Positions 41,178-52,361 of a DNA stretch of 64,000 nt are shown here, in pieces. The notes below the pieces were generated by a model. That model saw only the letters and a list, made by a program, of their open reading frames with translations, did no database searches and was not told the origin of the DNA. How positions within the stretch are numbered: position 1 is the stretch's first letter; every line of letters starts with the position of its first letter. Source of the DNA: Phragmites australis (Eukaryota; Streptophyta; Magnoliopsida; Poales; Poaceae); assembly GCF_958298935.1 (NCBI RefSeq), contig NC_084940.1, positions 4,122,001 through 4,186,000 of the forward strand, read 5' to 3'. Both the position numbers and the translations under genes were made by a program.

Positions 41178-43170
41178 CTCCTGTAGGACCCCAATCACCG
41201 GGATCTCCTGTGCCCTCTGTATCAGTCCCTGGATTAAGTAGCTGATACGCACAGTACAACAGTTGTAATATCACAGTCAAACTTTGTATGTAAATAACAA
41301 GGTTCTAGGTACAAAAGACTTACAAATAATACTGAATATTACACACCTGGCCTAGCGACCAGCAGAATACATAACGGAAGCCAAAAACCCAAGCCACAAG
41401 CAGCGAGGGAGCGAACGCGACCTCAGAGACTATTCTTCATCCCCGGCTTCAACTCCAGCGGATTCAGCATTAGGTTCTTCATCTGGACGATAGCAAGAGT
41501 GAGTACGGAAGGTACTCAACAAGTTCTATACTACTTCAAGGGGTTGATAGATGCATATTGGATATTTCAAGGATAAGGCTTTACGGCATAGTTTTAAGCG
41601 AGAAGCAGGTTTTATGCAGATTACCAATTGTATCAATTATGATTGATTTCAAGATATTTTAAGTAGTTCGAAACCAATGACGAGCTATTTCTGGGGTTTC
41701 TCAGTCCTGGGAGGGGCTACACCTCACTCCGCAGTCCCTTTTTATCACATCTAGTGTACATCTAGTACCACATAGCTTCTGACGAAGTGAGCCAGGAACC
41801 ATATCACACGGACATCTAGTCCACACACACTCACTCATCAAACCTCACTCATCAGAAGTCTATTCAAGCGTGACCATGCCTTCGCATATCCATGATCGTG
41901 AATACGGCTATTCGAATAGGTTTACACTCTGCAGAGATTGTACAGTTTTGCCCATACGATATGCTCAGCCTCCAACCATAGCTAGCGGAGGAGCGAATCA
42001 TACCGAGACTCTCCAAACACCTTTCCTGCCGGGCTTTTCCACGAGACACGCTAAGTTCCAGAGCTGCATGTTCCGAAGGCCAGCCTCCCTTTTTAAGCCT
42101 AAGCCGGTCTGTGAACCTCCAAACAGTGGGACAGATATACCCTTGGCTGCTCGTTGCTCTCAGCCTCCTGGTATGATGCCCAACTCAGTCCAGTGAAGAA
42201 AAAGTCAAATCCTGCCCATACAGGACGCATGGTTGCACGGGGTGGCTAAGCATGACGACACAAAACTCGGTCCTTAAGCGGCCGGGCTAGGCATCTTCAT
42301 GGGCAATGAATACCATAATGTAACTCAAGCCACCAAGAGCATCCTCCCTAGGGGACTACTCTACCTGCCAGCGCCAAAACAATTTTCATCTATTTTTACA
42401 CGTCACCTTTCATGTACCACATGACATCAAGGATTTCCCGACCATCTTGGAACTCACAACCATCAAGGAATCATGGTATATGAGTTATCATTGATAATAG
42501 TAAATCTTGTCTCCGAAGAGAAGTGTTTTAAAAGTGACATCTCCGAGAAGATGTATTCAATCCTAAGCATGCTAGATATCAAGGCGTCATCTATTGTTAA
42601 TATATGGAAGATGATAGGGACTATGGAGTGAGGTGTAGCCCCTCCCAGGACCGAGAAATCCCTAGATATAGCTTGTTACCTGGTTTTTAACTATTTAAAC
42701 TGTTTCAAAGTCAATCATAGATGAAACAATTGGATACCTGAATAAACTATTTTACGCTTAAAACTAAACCATAAAGCCCTATCCTTTAATTATCCCTTTA
42801 TGCATCTATCAAACACCTTGAAATAGTATAGGGCTTGATGAGTACCTTCTGTACTCACTCTTGCTGTCATTCAGATGAGGAAGCCAATTCTGACTTCACC
42901 GGAGGTGAAGATAGGGATAAATAGTAGTCATAGAAGTCACGTTCGCACTCTAAACTGTTTGTGGCTTGGGATTTATTTTCTGTTGTGTTTTTGTTGGCCT
43001 CTCAGCCAGGTTTGTAATATACAGTATGAGTTGTAACCTTTTGTTCTATGAACCATAATACTTATGTACGAAGTTTGATTGTGATATTACAACTATTACT
43101 GTGTGTATCAGCTACTTGATTCAGGGATTGATACAGAAGGCACAGGAGATCCCGGGATTGGGGTCCTACA

Positions 43171-44113
43171 TTGCTGACTGGGGGGCCTAGATGCGCTAGG
43201 ATTGTTTGCTCAAACAACTTGGATTTGACCGCATCGAATAGGGTCATGACCTGATTAACCATAGGGGTTAAAGGATTAGTCAGATCCAACTTTGAAAGAG
43301 ATCTAAGGGTTAGATGAGCTTCATGAATATTAGCATCTGGATTGCTAAAAACGCCACTGCCAAGGCTCGGTTGCGATCGAGCCGGTGAAGCCACGTGATG
43401 GCTACCCTAAGGGAGTTCGTCCCACAATCTCAGTATCGATGCTGGTGGAGGCATGCCCACTAGAAGCCGTCATTGAAGATCAGGAGGCGTCGGACCTCAT
43501 GTGGTTCGTCGATGATCGATGGTACTGGGAGCATATAGAGCTCCGACTGCAGATGTCCCCGACAGTATATCTCCAGCATTGCCGGTGTTGGCGGCCACTG
43601 CCGTTGGATCCTCAAGGATTTTCATGCCATTATTCACCATGGTGTTTGGGTTACCACCGTCAGATCGGCATGTGAGACTCTGATTCCTCCAGCTATAAAC
43701 ATGAATGGATCTGTTTGGCTGCTTTGGTTGTCAACGGAGCCATCGTGACCACTCATGTCGCTGTCAGTGTCCATGACCTGCAGAACATTGGGCTCATTGG
43801 AATCCCTTTCAAGGTGTCCCACCTCGCGGTACGCGTCTAATGGGCTGGACTCAAGAATACCAGTGTGGATCAGTCCACCCTGACCGTCCCAGCAGAAAAC
43901 CATAGTTTCGAACGTGATCTCTGATGCAGGTGGGGGTGATTCAAAAGCTATCGTTGGCGACTCTAAGCGGTCGTAGAAGCCAATGTCGGAGAATCCGGTG
44001 CGAATGTGTACTTGAGACATAGTCGATCCTTGAAGCAGAAGACTCCTACCTAGCGCGCTAACTATCGAGGGGTTTTCCTTGACAACATATCCGTAAGAAT
44101 AACGGGGTTGCAT
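43171..44113 (-). pseudogene. Antisense ORF remnant near the 3' LTR of the Gypsy-type element
   Basis: The minus strand, opposite to the element, holds a 159-aa frame at 44113-43634 (MQPRYSYGYVVKENPSIVSA, TMVFCWDGQGGLIHTGILES). A second frame in 43394-43172 (MASPARSQPSLGSGVFSNPD, LTNPLTPMVNQVMTLFDAVK) stops at the nested LTR. Some grass Gypsy families (Grande, RIRE2-like) are known to carry an antisense ORF between pol and the 3' LTR. That is the best parallel I know of, by position only. The frame may also be chance. Confidence 0.4.
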
Positions 44114-44718
44114 TCATGATTTAAGAATCGAACAAGAGGCAAGATACACATGATGTATACAGGTTCGGACCCTCAGTTGGAATAAAATACTACGTCTTGT
44201 GTGATCGATAATGTATCTATATTTACTCAAGTACAAGCAAGGTGTCTAGATCTATTGCAATGAGTAGATGGGATCTAAACTAGACTAATGAGGAAATCGC
44301 CGAGTATCTCCTGTGGTCCTAGTGCTTGAATCGAGTTGCAAATGAGTTGTCCTCCTCCGAGAAAAGAGTCTCCCTCGAGGGTCTGGGTCCCCATCTTATA
44401 ATAAGGGTCTTATACTACCTCCTATTTCGCCGTAATCGATAAGAAATCATTCATCTTGTCCACCAAGAAAGATTAGATAAATCCAGTTGGGATACTAGTT
44501 GTTCTCGAGTTGGATAACTAATCGAAACATTTGAGACCCTCCTAGTATATGCGTACTAAATCTTCAGGAGTGTCAAGTACAACAAATCCAGTTTCGTAAT
44601 ATCCATAGTTGTTAAGCATACATACGATATACCTTATCTATATATAATATACTCTTTATACATATATACTCTATACCCTATAGTAAGATACTTGATATCA
44701 TTAACTCATCCCCCGCCC
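44063..44718 (+). repeat. Right LTR of the Gypsy-type element
   Basis: Contains the ATACAGGTTCGGACC / CTTGTGTGATCGATAATGTA block typical of grass Gypsy LTRs, then the part shared with the left LTR. Borders are estimated from the TGTCGG-like start and CCCCCG-like end and are uncertain by about 10 bp. Confidence 0.6.
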
Positions 44719-45240
44719 TCTGCTCCTTGTTCCAATGATGACAACACCATATGTAAGAGAAATGGTCTAAGTCTAGAGGATATAGACAGTTGATACAACT
44801 TGAGATTGGTTATCCGATGCATAGAACTATAAATCAAACTTGATTAGGCATTTTGGTTACTCGATGCATAGAATTGTGTGGCTAGCAATACTAAGCAAAT
44901 CCACACAATCAACAAGCGAGACTCACAAATCATTCACTACAGATATATCGGATGACAATACCGACTGGCGCAATGATAATGCAGAATGAGTATCAAGGCA
45001 AGTTAAGACCTTCTCATCTTAATCTTAAATGTAATCTAGAGTCGGAGACCTTTTGGTTTTTATGGTGCACATCGCCTTCACTACGTAGGCAACTTTTAGA
45101 GCCCAACTGTTTGGCAGCTGCCCCGGAAGGCCACAGATCGTCCACAGAGAGAGCCAGAGCAGATGATCCTCCGAAATTCACAAGTGGAGGCCTCGTGTTG
45201 GCACTGGCCATTCCTGCTTCCTTTCTTTTTTTCCGCTTCC
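44719..45240. other. Intergenic DNA and promoter of the EIN3-like gene
   Basis: No coding region. The stretch from about 45230 becomes CT- and GA-rich and is the likely start of the 5' UTR of the EIN3-like gene. No clear TATA box was found, which is common for housekeeping-type plant promoters. Confidence 0.4.
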
Positions 45241-45346
45241 CAATCCGTTCCCGAATAAAAAAACCAGAGGAAAGGCGAATCTTCTCCTCGTCTCCATCGC
45301 TCGAGCAAATCCCCGTTCGTCCGAGCGAGATCAAATCGTCGAGCAA

Positions 45347-45658
45347 GTACTCACTAACCTCCCCTTATTAGTGATTGCTTCTCTGATTAGGGTTCTTACT
45401 ACCCCGTGTGTCCGCGAATCAGCGGGGGCGGATGGATGGATTTTTGCGCATAATCGTATCCTCGCGACTCGTGTCGCCGTTTCAGGGTTGGTGTCTGATT
45501 CGCATAGGTCTCTTCTCCCAAGCGCGACAGCGGGGTCTCGTGTAAGGTACGGATTCCTGATGCAAAATTAGCAAACGAGTGGCGGACTGGATAGAATTGG
45601 AATGCTGACATTTCCGTCGAATTGTATTTTGCTTGTACTGACTGTAATTTTTTTTTAG
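45347..45658 (+). other. Probable 5' UTR intron of the EIN3-like gene
   Basis: Donor GT at 45347-45348 (caa/gtactc), and acceptor after a T-rich tract at 45657-45658 (tttttttag/attgc). This 312-bp interval separates a CT/GA-rich leader from the region just upstream of the ATG. An alternative donor exists near 45541 (gtaagg). Inferred from splice signals only. Confidence 0.45.
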
Positions 45659-45786
45659 ATTGCTAGGGCCTCGTTTTGGGTCGACAGATACAGGTTGCTG
45701 TGATCGTCTGTTGAATGGCGCAGAGAAGCTAGCCACTGGAGCTTGGGTGGTTTGATGTGATTGGGATCATCGAAGTGGTGGCTGTA

Positions 45787-47622
45787 ATGGAGGAGCTTGC
45801 TATGTTTGCGACGCAGTTGGGCGACTCATCGGATTTTGAGGTCGAGGGCATCCAGAACCTCACCGAGAACGATGTCAGTGACGAGGAGATCGAGCCCGAG
45901 GAGCTGGCACGGCGAATGTGGAAAGACAGGGTCAGGCTCAGGAGGATCAAGGAGAGGCAACTGAGGCTCGTTCTGCAGCAGGCTGAACTGGAGAAGTCTA
46001 GGCCGAAGCCGATATCTGACCAGGCCCTGCGCAAGAAGATGTCGAGGGCGCAGGACGGGATCCTCAAGTACATGCTCAAGCTGATGGAGGTGTGCAATGC
46101 GCATGGGTTCGTGTATGGGATCATCCCAGACAAGGGGAAGCCTGTCAGTGGCGCTTCGGATAATATCAGAGCTTGGTGGAAGGAGAAGGTGAAGTTTGAT
46201 AAGAATGGGCCGGCGGCAATCGCGAAGTACGAGTCTGAGAACTTGGTGGCTGCTGATACCCACAGTGGTGGAATTAAGAACCAGCGCAGCTTGATGGATC
46301 TCCAAGATGCCACTCTGGGATCGCTACTTTCATCATTGATGCAGCACTGTAGCCCACCGCAGCGCAAGTACCCATTGGAGAAGGGCACTCCGCCCCCATG
46401 GTGGCCTTCAGGGAATGAGGATTGGTGGATTGCCTTGGGCCGTCCTAGCGGTCAAATCCCTCCTTACAAAAAACCACATGATCTTAAGAAGGTTTGGAAG
46501 GTTGGTGTGCTGACAGGTGTGATCAAGCACATGTCTCCCAACTTTGATAAGATCAGAAATCATGTACGGAAATCAAAATGCTTGCAGAGTAAAATGACTG
46601 CAGAAGAGAGCCTGATTTGGCTGGGAGTTCTGCAGAGAGAAGAAAGGCTTGTTCACAGAACAGACAATGGTGTATCAGAGATTACTCACCACAGTGTGGG
46701 TGAAAGAAATAGGGAGACACACAGCAGCAGTAATGAGTATGATGTTGATGGTTTTGAGGATGCTTCTCTTTCTACATCATCTAAAGATGATGAACAAGAT
46801 CTGTCTCCTGTTGCACAATCTGCTGAGGAGCATGTCCCGAAAAGGGGGAGGGAAAGCACTTACAATAAACGCCCTAATCAGATTGTTCCTAATAAGGCAA
46901 GAACAAAAGAAACATCAAAGAGAAAAAGAGCACGTTTCAGTTCCACTGTTATTGAGCCTGAGGTACAAAGAATTGATGATGCATCAGAAAATTCAAGAAA
47001 TTTGATTCCTGATATGAACCGACTGGATCAAGTTGAAATCCCAGGCATGGCTAATCAGATTGCCAGCTTCAACCATGGGGCAAATACAAGTGAAGCTTTT
47101 CAGCACAGAGGAGATGCTCAAGTACAGGTCCATCTTCCTGGTGCTGGGGTTAATAACCTCGATAGTGCCCAAGCTGCAAATGCTACTCCTGTAAGCATAT
47201 ACATGGGAGGCCAGCCTTTACCTTATCAAAATAGTGATAGCGCCAGGTCAAGATCTGGAAATGCTTTTCTAGTGGGTGCTAATCCTGGCTTAAATAATTT
47301 ACCCAGCGGTTATCAGAATTTACCCCCGAAAAATTCACTACCACTATCTATGATGGATCATCATGTGGTTCCTACGGGTATCAGGGCACCTGCTGACAAC
47401 AGTCCGTATGGTGATCATATAATAGGCTGTGGAAATTCAACTTCTGTTCCTGGGGACATGCAGCCACTCATAGATTTTCCTTTCTATGGTGAACAAGATA
47501 AGTTTGTTGGCAGTTCCTTTGAGGGATTGCCTTTAGACTACATCAGTATCAGTAGTCCGATACCAGATATTGACGATTTGCTACTGCATGATGACGATTT
47601 AATGGAATACTTGGGGACATGA
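45787..47622 (+). CDS. EIN3-like (EIL) transcription factor
   Basis: A nuclear transcription factor of ethylene signalling, stabilised when EIN2 blocks EBF F-box proteins; it binds EBS/TEBS promoter elements. The CDS is one exon of 611 aa, about the usual family length. The frame is open further upstream without an ATG, so the start at 45787 ([12 protein letters not shown]) is chosen. The EIN3 domain spans about residues 36-287: acidic then basic start ([28 protein letters not shown]), [97 protein letters not shown], and [20 protein letters not shown]. The C-terminal half is N/S/Q-rich and ends in an acidic tail ([16 protein letters not shown]). The domain is intact. Which rice EIL is the ortholog cannot be told. 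Confidence 0.95.
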   Translation: MEELAMFATQLGDSSDFEVEGIQNLTENDVSDEEIEPEELARRMWKDRVRLRRIKERQLRLVLQQAELEKSRPKPISDQALRKKMSRAQDGILKYMLKLMEVCNAHGFVYGIIPDKGKPVSGASDNIRAWWKEKVKFDKNGPAAIAKYESENLVAADTHSGGIKNQRSLMDLQDATLGSLLSSLMQHCSPPQRKYPLEKGTPPPWWPSGNEDWWIALGRPSGQIPPYKKPHDLKKVWKVGVLTGVIKHMSPNFDKIRNHVRKSKCLQSKMTAEESLIWLGVLQREERLVHRTDNGVSEITHHSVGERNRETHSSSNEYDVDGFEDASLSTSSKDDEQDLSPVAQSAEEHVPKRGRESTYNKRPNQIVPNKARTKETSKRKRARFSSTVIEPEVQRIDDASENSRNLIPDMNRLDQVEIPGMANQIASFNHGANTSEAFQHRGDAQVQVHLPGAGVNNLDSAQAANATPVSIYMGGQPLPYQNSDSARSRSGNAFLVGANPGLNNLPSGYQNLPPKNSLPLSMMDHHVVPTGIRAPADNSPYGDHIIGCGNSTSVPGDMQPLIDFPFYGEQDKFVGSSFEGLPLDYISISSPIPDIDDLLLHDDDLMEYLGT

Positions 47623-47627
47623 CATAG

Positions 47628-47707
47628 GTAAATTCATTACATATCCATTTCCTTGCTGTTTCTTTCTGTTTGATCATTTAGTTTTATTTTTTCCATTTCA
47701 TTTTCAG
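47628..47707 (+). other. Probable 3' UTR intron of the EIN3-like gene
   Basis: Five bases after the stop codon a donor (atag/gtaaat) is followed 80 bp later by a strong acceptor (catttcattttcag/gttagg). An intron this close after the stop is below the distance that normally triggers nonsense-mediated decay. Inferred from splice signals. Confidence 0.5.
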
Positions 47708-48417
47708 GTTAGGATGAGGTTGCTCGTGATTGTTTTTTGTACATTTTATCCACCAGAATCGCCATCCTAACTTGAATATGGAAGGCTAAACTTCTCATTT
47801 TGTCGCCAATCTTGTCATTTTTTGTAAATGTATGACAGAACTGTACATGTGAAAGGTGAACATGGTCTAAGTTTTAAATATGATATCTTTGGAAATAATA
47901 TCTATTGAAGAAAGGACAAAAAAAATTGTAATTTTTTAATCTGTGAGATATGAATGTTATGCTGCTTGTTCAAAATTGCCTTTTGCCCTCTACACAAACA
48001 TCAAGAATCCAACATTGTATATGCAATGAAGAAATGAAATTTTTTCTGTTGAGGCATCCCTCTCTATATCTTTTCTTTTCCTGTGTTTGATTTCAATTTA
48101 GTGAACAAAGACTGTTGTATCATAACAAAGTACATTGCTAATGTCATTTGCTGATTGTAATTACACGGTGTAAAACTGTTATTATTACACTGTAAAAGAA
48201 AAAAATGAAATAACAACCATCGCACAAAAAAGTTCAGAAATAATATAATGGTGGTTATAACTAAAGTGTAAGTGTTACTAGGCTACTAGCTATCCTCTCC
48301 TGCTATTTGGCACTGTCAAATCCGCGATATTGCCGAGATAGCCCTGAAAATATGTATGTTGTTTCTTTTGATCAGCCAGTCAATCTCTCGTGCCACACTC
48401 ATGAACTTTACTTTATG
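47708..48417. other. 3' UTR and flank of the EIN3-like gene
   Basis: AT-rich sequence with several possible poly(A) signals (for example tgtaaatgta near 47823 and aaatgaaat near 48031). No second gene. It ends at the target duplication of the solo LTR. Confidence 0.45.
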
Positions 48418-48777
48418 TTGATGGTAATATCCCGAGTTTTAGCTATATGGAATATAGCAAATTTCACTCTAATTTAAAAAAATTCTAATATATTAATTGG
48501 CTAAGTATTCCAAAAGAGCACCAAATTAAATTCAATATTAATCCTTGCATTAAAGTGAATCATTTGCATTTTTGTTTATTTGCTTTTTGGATATTTGAGT
48601 GGAGATTTGAAATTGAATGTCTCTTAAATTCAAATCTTTTCTTAGTTTCTTTTCAGCTCAAATTCAAATTGAATTCATGTTTGTTGAATTCAAATCATCT
48701 TCTAAATCTTAGAGCTTCTCATCCAAATTACTAATTCAAATACTCTTAATTAAATTTATGTCAAACCAAATCCATTT

Positions 48778-51409
48778 TTTTTTTCGAGAACACAGGAGAG
48801 CTGCGCCTCATTATATAAGAAGAGAAAAGGGCAAGAGCCCAAACAACCCCACAAACACCACACATACACAGAACACACACACGCACTCACTCCTTAACAG
48901 TTTCCAGGATTACAATCGCGCCCGTGACCACAAAGGCGACCAAACTAAGGTAGACAATCTAACTACCGGGAAGGAGGGCAGTCAAGAATGAAAGCCCTCG
49001 AGCACCAGCCATAGACCATAAGCGGCGCTCCTCGCCTGCTATGATCAAAGCCCCAACTAAGTTTGGAGCTGCTCCATCGAAAACACACCCATTGCGATGG
49101 TTCCATATAGTCCAGGCTCCGAGTATAATGAGTGAATTAATTCCTTGCCTCATCATCTCATCATCGGTGCTGCTGCTAGCTTTCTCCCACCAAGCATGGA
49201 AGGATATTTCGGTAGGCTGAGGGGACAAAGATTGAAGACCGACCTGTCTGAACAAAATGAACCAAAATTCTCTTGCGAACACGCAATGGACAAGGAGATG
49301 ATCGATAGTCTCCTTTTCTTGGTCACAAAGAGGACAATACTTCGGATGAGGTAGCCCCCGACGTGCTAGACGATCAGCCGTCCAGCACTTATTGTGCGCG
49401 ACCAGCCACACAAAGAAGCGACAATTGGGCGGTGCCCAAGATTTCCAAATCCTTTCCCATGGTCCGAAAAGAGTAGAACCCAAAAAGAATCCTTCATATG
49501 CCGACTTAGCCGAATATTGTCCATTGGAGGAGAGCCTCCATAAGTGTTTATCCTCAACCTCCGGCTGCAGCTGAAAATCCATCAATAGATCCCATAACTG
49601 GAGATAATCTGCAATCACACCAACTGTAAGGGCTCCCTGAATGTCCGAAATCCAAGCCCGGTTATTGAGGGCGTCCCGGACAGTGCGTCGCTTAACCCTC
49701 CTTTTAGGAATAGCCGCGAAAAGGCTAGGGGCAAGGTCTGCAATGCATTGCCCATGAAGCCACCGATCTGTCCAGAAAAGAGTATTTGTACCATTTCCAA
49801 CTAAAGAATTCACTGCTACAGAGAAGAAAGCTTTCACTTGCTCAGGCACATGGAATGGGAGAGTAGCCCAAGGGCGATGAGGCTCTGTTTTCTGCAGCCA
49901 AACCCATCTCATGCGCAGAGACCAGCCAAGGGACTTAAGATCTGAAATTCCCAGACCCCCAAGCTCCGGTGGTCGGCAAACTTTGACCCAGGCCACAAGA
50001 CAATGACCACCTTTCGCCTCTTTGCGACCTCTCCAAAGAAAACCGCGCCGAATTCTGTCCACCGCTTTGATAGCCCATGGAGGAAAATCAACGGCCATAG
50101 CCAAATAAATGAGCATCCCAGTGAGAACAAATTGAACTAGTACCCGTCTTCCAGCCCTAGTCATTAAGTCTGCCTTCCAGCCGGGCAATTTATCTGCAAT
50201 GCGGTCAATAATGGGCTGCGCCTGTTGTTTGGTTAGTTTCCTTAGGGATAGGGGCACACCCAAGTATTTGCATGGGAATTCTGAGAGTGGACAGGGCAAC
50301 AGGTTCTGTATGGTAGCAATCTTCGGATCACCACACCTGATCGGGAGCACATTACTTTTCTGCAGATTTGTCTTGAGCCCAGATGCCTCTCCAAACAAAT
50401 TAAGAATATCCACGGTTGTAGAGATATCCCCAGCCTCCGAGCGGAGAAAGAGAGCCACGTCATCAGCATAAATAGAAATGTGGTTCTGAAATCCACGAGT
50501 TGACAGTGGCAGCAACAAACCTTCACTGGTGGCTTTATTAATCATATGCCCCAACACATCCATTACCAAGATAAAGAGCATGGGGGAGAGGGAGTCACCT
50601 TGTCGTAATTCTCGCCGATGATGAATATGATCCCCAGGCACCCCATTTAAAAGAACTTGGGTTGATGACGAGGAGAGCAGCCCACTGATGATATCTCTCC
50701 AAACTTGCTCGAAACCACGCTGCTGCAATACCTCCAGAAGGAAAGGCCAAGACACAGAATCAAAGGCCTTTGAAATATCTAGTTTGAGAAGAATCCGAGG
50801 CTGCTTTTGTTAATGAAGGAGCCTTGCTGTTTGCTGAACCATCATGAAGTTATCCTGAATGAATCGCCCTTTTATGAAGGCGCTTTGAATAAGAGAGACC
50901 ATTTGTTGTAAACGACCAGCGAGGCGATTAGCCAACATTTTAGTGAATAATTTGGCGAAGCTGTGAACCAGGCTTATGGGTCGGAAATCTTTAGGCTGAT
51001 CAGCACCATTCTTCTTAGGAAGGAGAGTGATATAGGCTGAATTGAGAATGTCAAAATTCAGAAACTTCCTGTTCCAAACTGCTGAAACTGCCGCCATAAT
51101 ATCATCCCTTATGATGGGCCAGCAAGCTTTATAAAATCGTCCCGTGAAGCCGTCTGGCCCGGGAGCTTTGTCTGAAGGTAAAATTTTAATTGTGTTCCAC
51201 ACTTTAGCCTCACTAAATGGGAGCTCGAGATCAGCAAAATCATGAGCATTGATTTCTAACTCCGATAAATTGATAGTGTACTCCCTGTCAGCACAGTTAC
51301 CCAGCAGATTTTCAAACAAACCATCAATAACTGCCGCCTTATCCTCATGACTAGTGCAGATTTGCTCACCATCAACAATTTCAAATCCAAATTCAAACCA
51401 AATACAAAT
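48778..51409 (-). mobile_element. 5'-truncated L1-type LINE nested in the solo LTR
   Basis: The poly(A) end is a T run at 48778-48784 on the plus strand. AAATCCATTT at 48768-48777 is repeated at 51410-51419, a 10-bp target duplication. The body (2.6 kb) carries the reverse transcriptase and 3' part of ORF2; the endonuclease domain and ORF1 are missing, the usual 5' truncation. Confidence 0.85.
48959..51409 (-). pseudogene. LINE ORF2: reverse transcriptase, interrupted by one stop
   Basis: Copies LINE RNA into DNA at the target site. In minus-strand order: LPSDKAPGPDGFTGRFYKAC, LPKKNGADQPKDFRPISLVH, SAFIKGRFIQDNFM, then an in-frame TAA at 50810-50812, then ILLKLDISKAFDSVSW-type sequence, RRELRQGDSLSPMLFILVMD, the catalytic SIYADDVALF, KYLGVPLSLRKL, and near the end the zf-RVT motif CPLCDQEKETIDHLLVHC. 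The frames before and after the stop are in the same phase, and 598 codons downstream of it (50755-48959) are open. The copy is therefore little decayed, but it is dead through truncation and the stop. Confidence 0.9.
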
Positions 51410-51694
51410 AAATCCATTTGAAATTGCCCTCAAACAATTTCAAATCTTTTTCTCTCCTCTCGGGCCGCCTCCTTTTCTTTCCTCCTGTGCAGCCTGTTGC
51501 GCAGCCTAGCTGGCCAGCTCATCGCTCCCCTGTGCGCAGGCTGTCGTACTTGAGCTGGCCCAGCAACCATGCGCCGCTGGCCGACACACCAGCCCAATGC
51601 GTGCTTGCCTCCGCCTTCTCCCTCCTCTCGCACGACACCATCGCAACCGGCACCATTAAGACGTCGACGACTTCCTAGCCGCATCCATGCTCTC

Positions 51695-51714
51695 GCTCTC
51701 TCTCTCTCTCTCTC
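51695..51714. repeat. (CT)n microsatellite in the solo LTR
   Basis: About ten CT units followed by a C run; a simple-sequence tract in the LTR. Confidence 0.85.
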
Positions 51715-51907
51715 CCCCCTCCCTCAGCTCCCTCACACATAGCCCGAGCTGCCTGACACCTCGCGACTTTGTTGCTCGCCACACGTGCATGGCCGGCGTA
51801 GAGCGGTCATGCCGTGTGGTTTAAGGTGGGCGTCGCCTCGTCACCATCCTGCTCACCAAGGATAGTGCGATGTCGCGCCTCTCGGCTTCTCTCTTTCCTG
51901 CTTCAAC

Positions 51908-51914
51908 TATAAAT
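51908..51914 (+). promoter_or_regulatory. TATA box of the solo LTR
   Basis: TATAAAT in cttcaactataaatggagc, within the promoter part of the LTR and ahead of a CT-rich leader. By position it would set the U3/R border. Whether it still drives transcription is unknown. Confidence 0.5.
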
Positions 51915-52361
51915 GGAGCACCAACCTTCATTTCTCTTTGTTTCCCTTTTTCCCCACCTCGCTGTCGCACCAAAATCCGGCGAGCCCAAGCACGAATCGG
52001 CGAGCCTGAGCTACATGGAGCGAGGAAGTCGCGCACGACATCCCTGACTGAATTGGTGTGTCTTCCCCCACCAGGTTGGAGCTTGTGCCACCTTCTTTCC
52101 CGTCTCCGGCCACCACCGGAACCGGTCGCATGTTGAGCCGCTACTACAGCACTCCTTCCAGCAAGACCAACATGCAGTGAGTTTTCCCTCGCCCTCCCTT
52201 TTCTTTTGCGTGTTTAGCTTTTCCTTCGATCTGACGGCGGCGCACCTCTCCGCGGTGATGCACGCCGTCATGTCTCAACCGCACGCTGCCGGTCGGGCCA
52301 TGGCCAGGCCATTGGCCCCTAAACCCCCTGGCTAGACTCCACGCGTCGCACAGCACCTGTA

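Larger units (their letters stand above)
40615..43170. mobile_element. Nested LTR retroelement remnant ending in an inverted LTR pair
   Basis: Parts in order: 40615-40679, the end of an LTR in minus orientation (TGTAGGACCCCAATC inward); 40680-41181, internal DNA with a minus-strand ORF and a primer-binding site; 41182 to about 42605, a long LTR piece in minus orientation; about 42606-43170, the last 560 bp of the same LTR in plus orientation, ending GGGGTCCTACA. Both outer ends therefore show the same LTR terminus pointing outward. The LTR is related to the solo LTR ending at 56054: for example GAGTACCTTCNGTACTCA and CTTGCTNTCATTCAGATGAG are shared. Flanks are AGCAG on the left and, inverted, AGCAA on the right. 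It is inserted in the older Gypsy-type element. Confidence 0.7.
37262..44718 (+). mobile_element. Decayed non-autonomous Gypsy-type LTR element with a nested insertion
   Basis: Direct repeats at about 37262-37635 and 44340-44718 (shared: AAGAAAGATTAGATAAATCC, GATACTAGTTGTTCTC, CCTAGTATATGC, ATATACTCTTTATA) are the 3' parts of two LTRs. The right LTR starts near 44063 (TATCGAGGGG after GCGCTAAC, cf. the TGTCGG start common in grass Gypsy LTRs) and ends near TCATCCCCCG. The left LTR lacks its first part. Between them there is no reverse transcriptase; there are a coiled-coil ORF remnant, GATGTAGCCC-type tandem repeats, a serine-rich ORF start, a nested LTR element and an antisense ORF remnant. 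This is the layout of a large retrotransposon derivative. Flanking target duplications could not be checked because the left LTR is truncated. Confidence 0.65.

Noticed and set aside
45729..46388. A 219-codon minus-strand frame opposite the EIN3-like gene
   Set aside because: Antisense to a highly conserved EIN3 domain; composition artefact.
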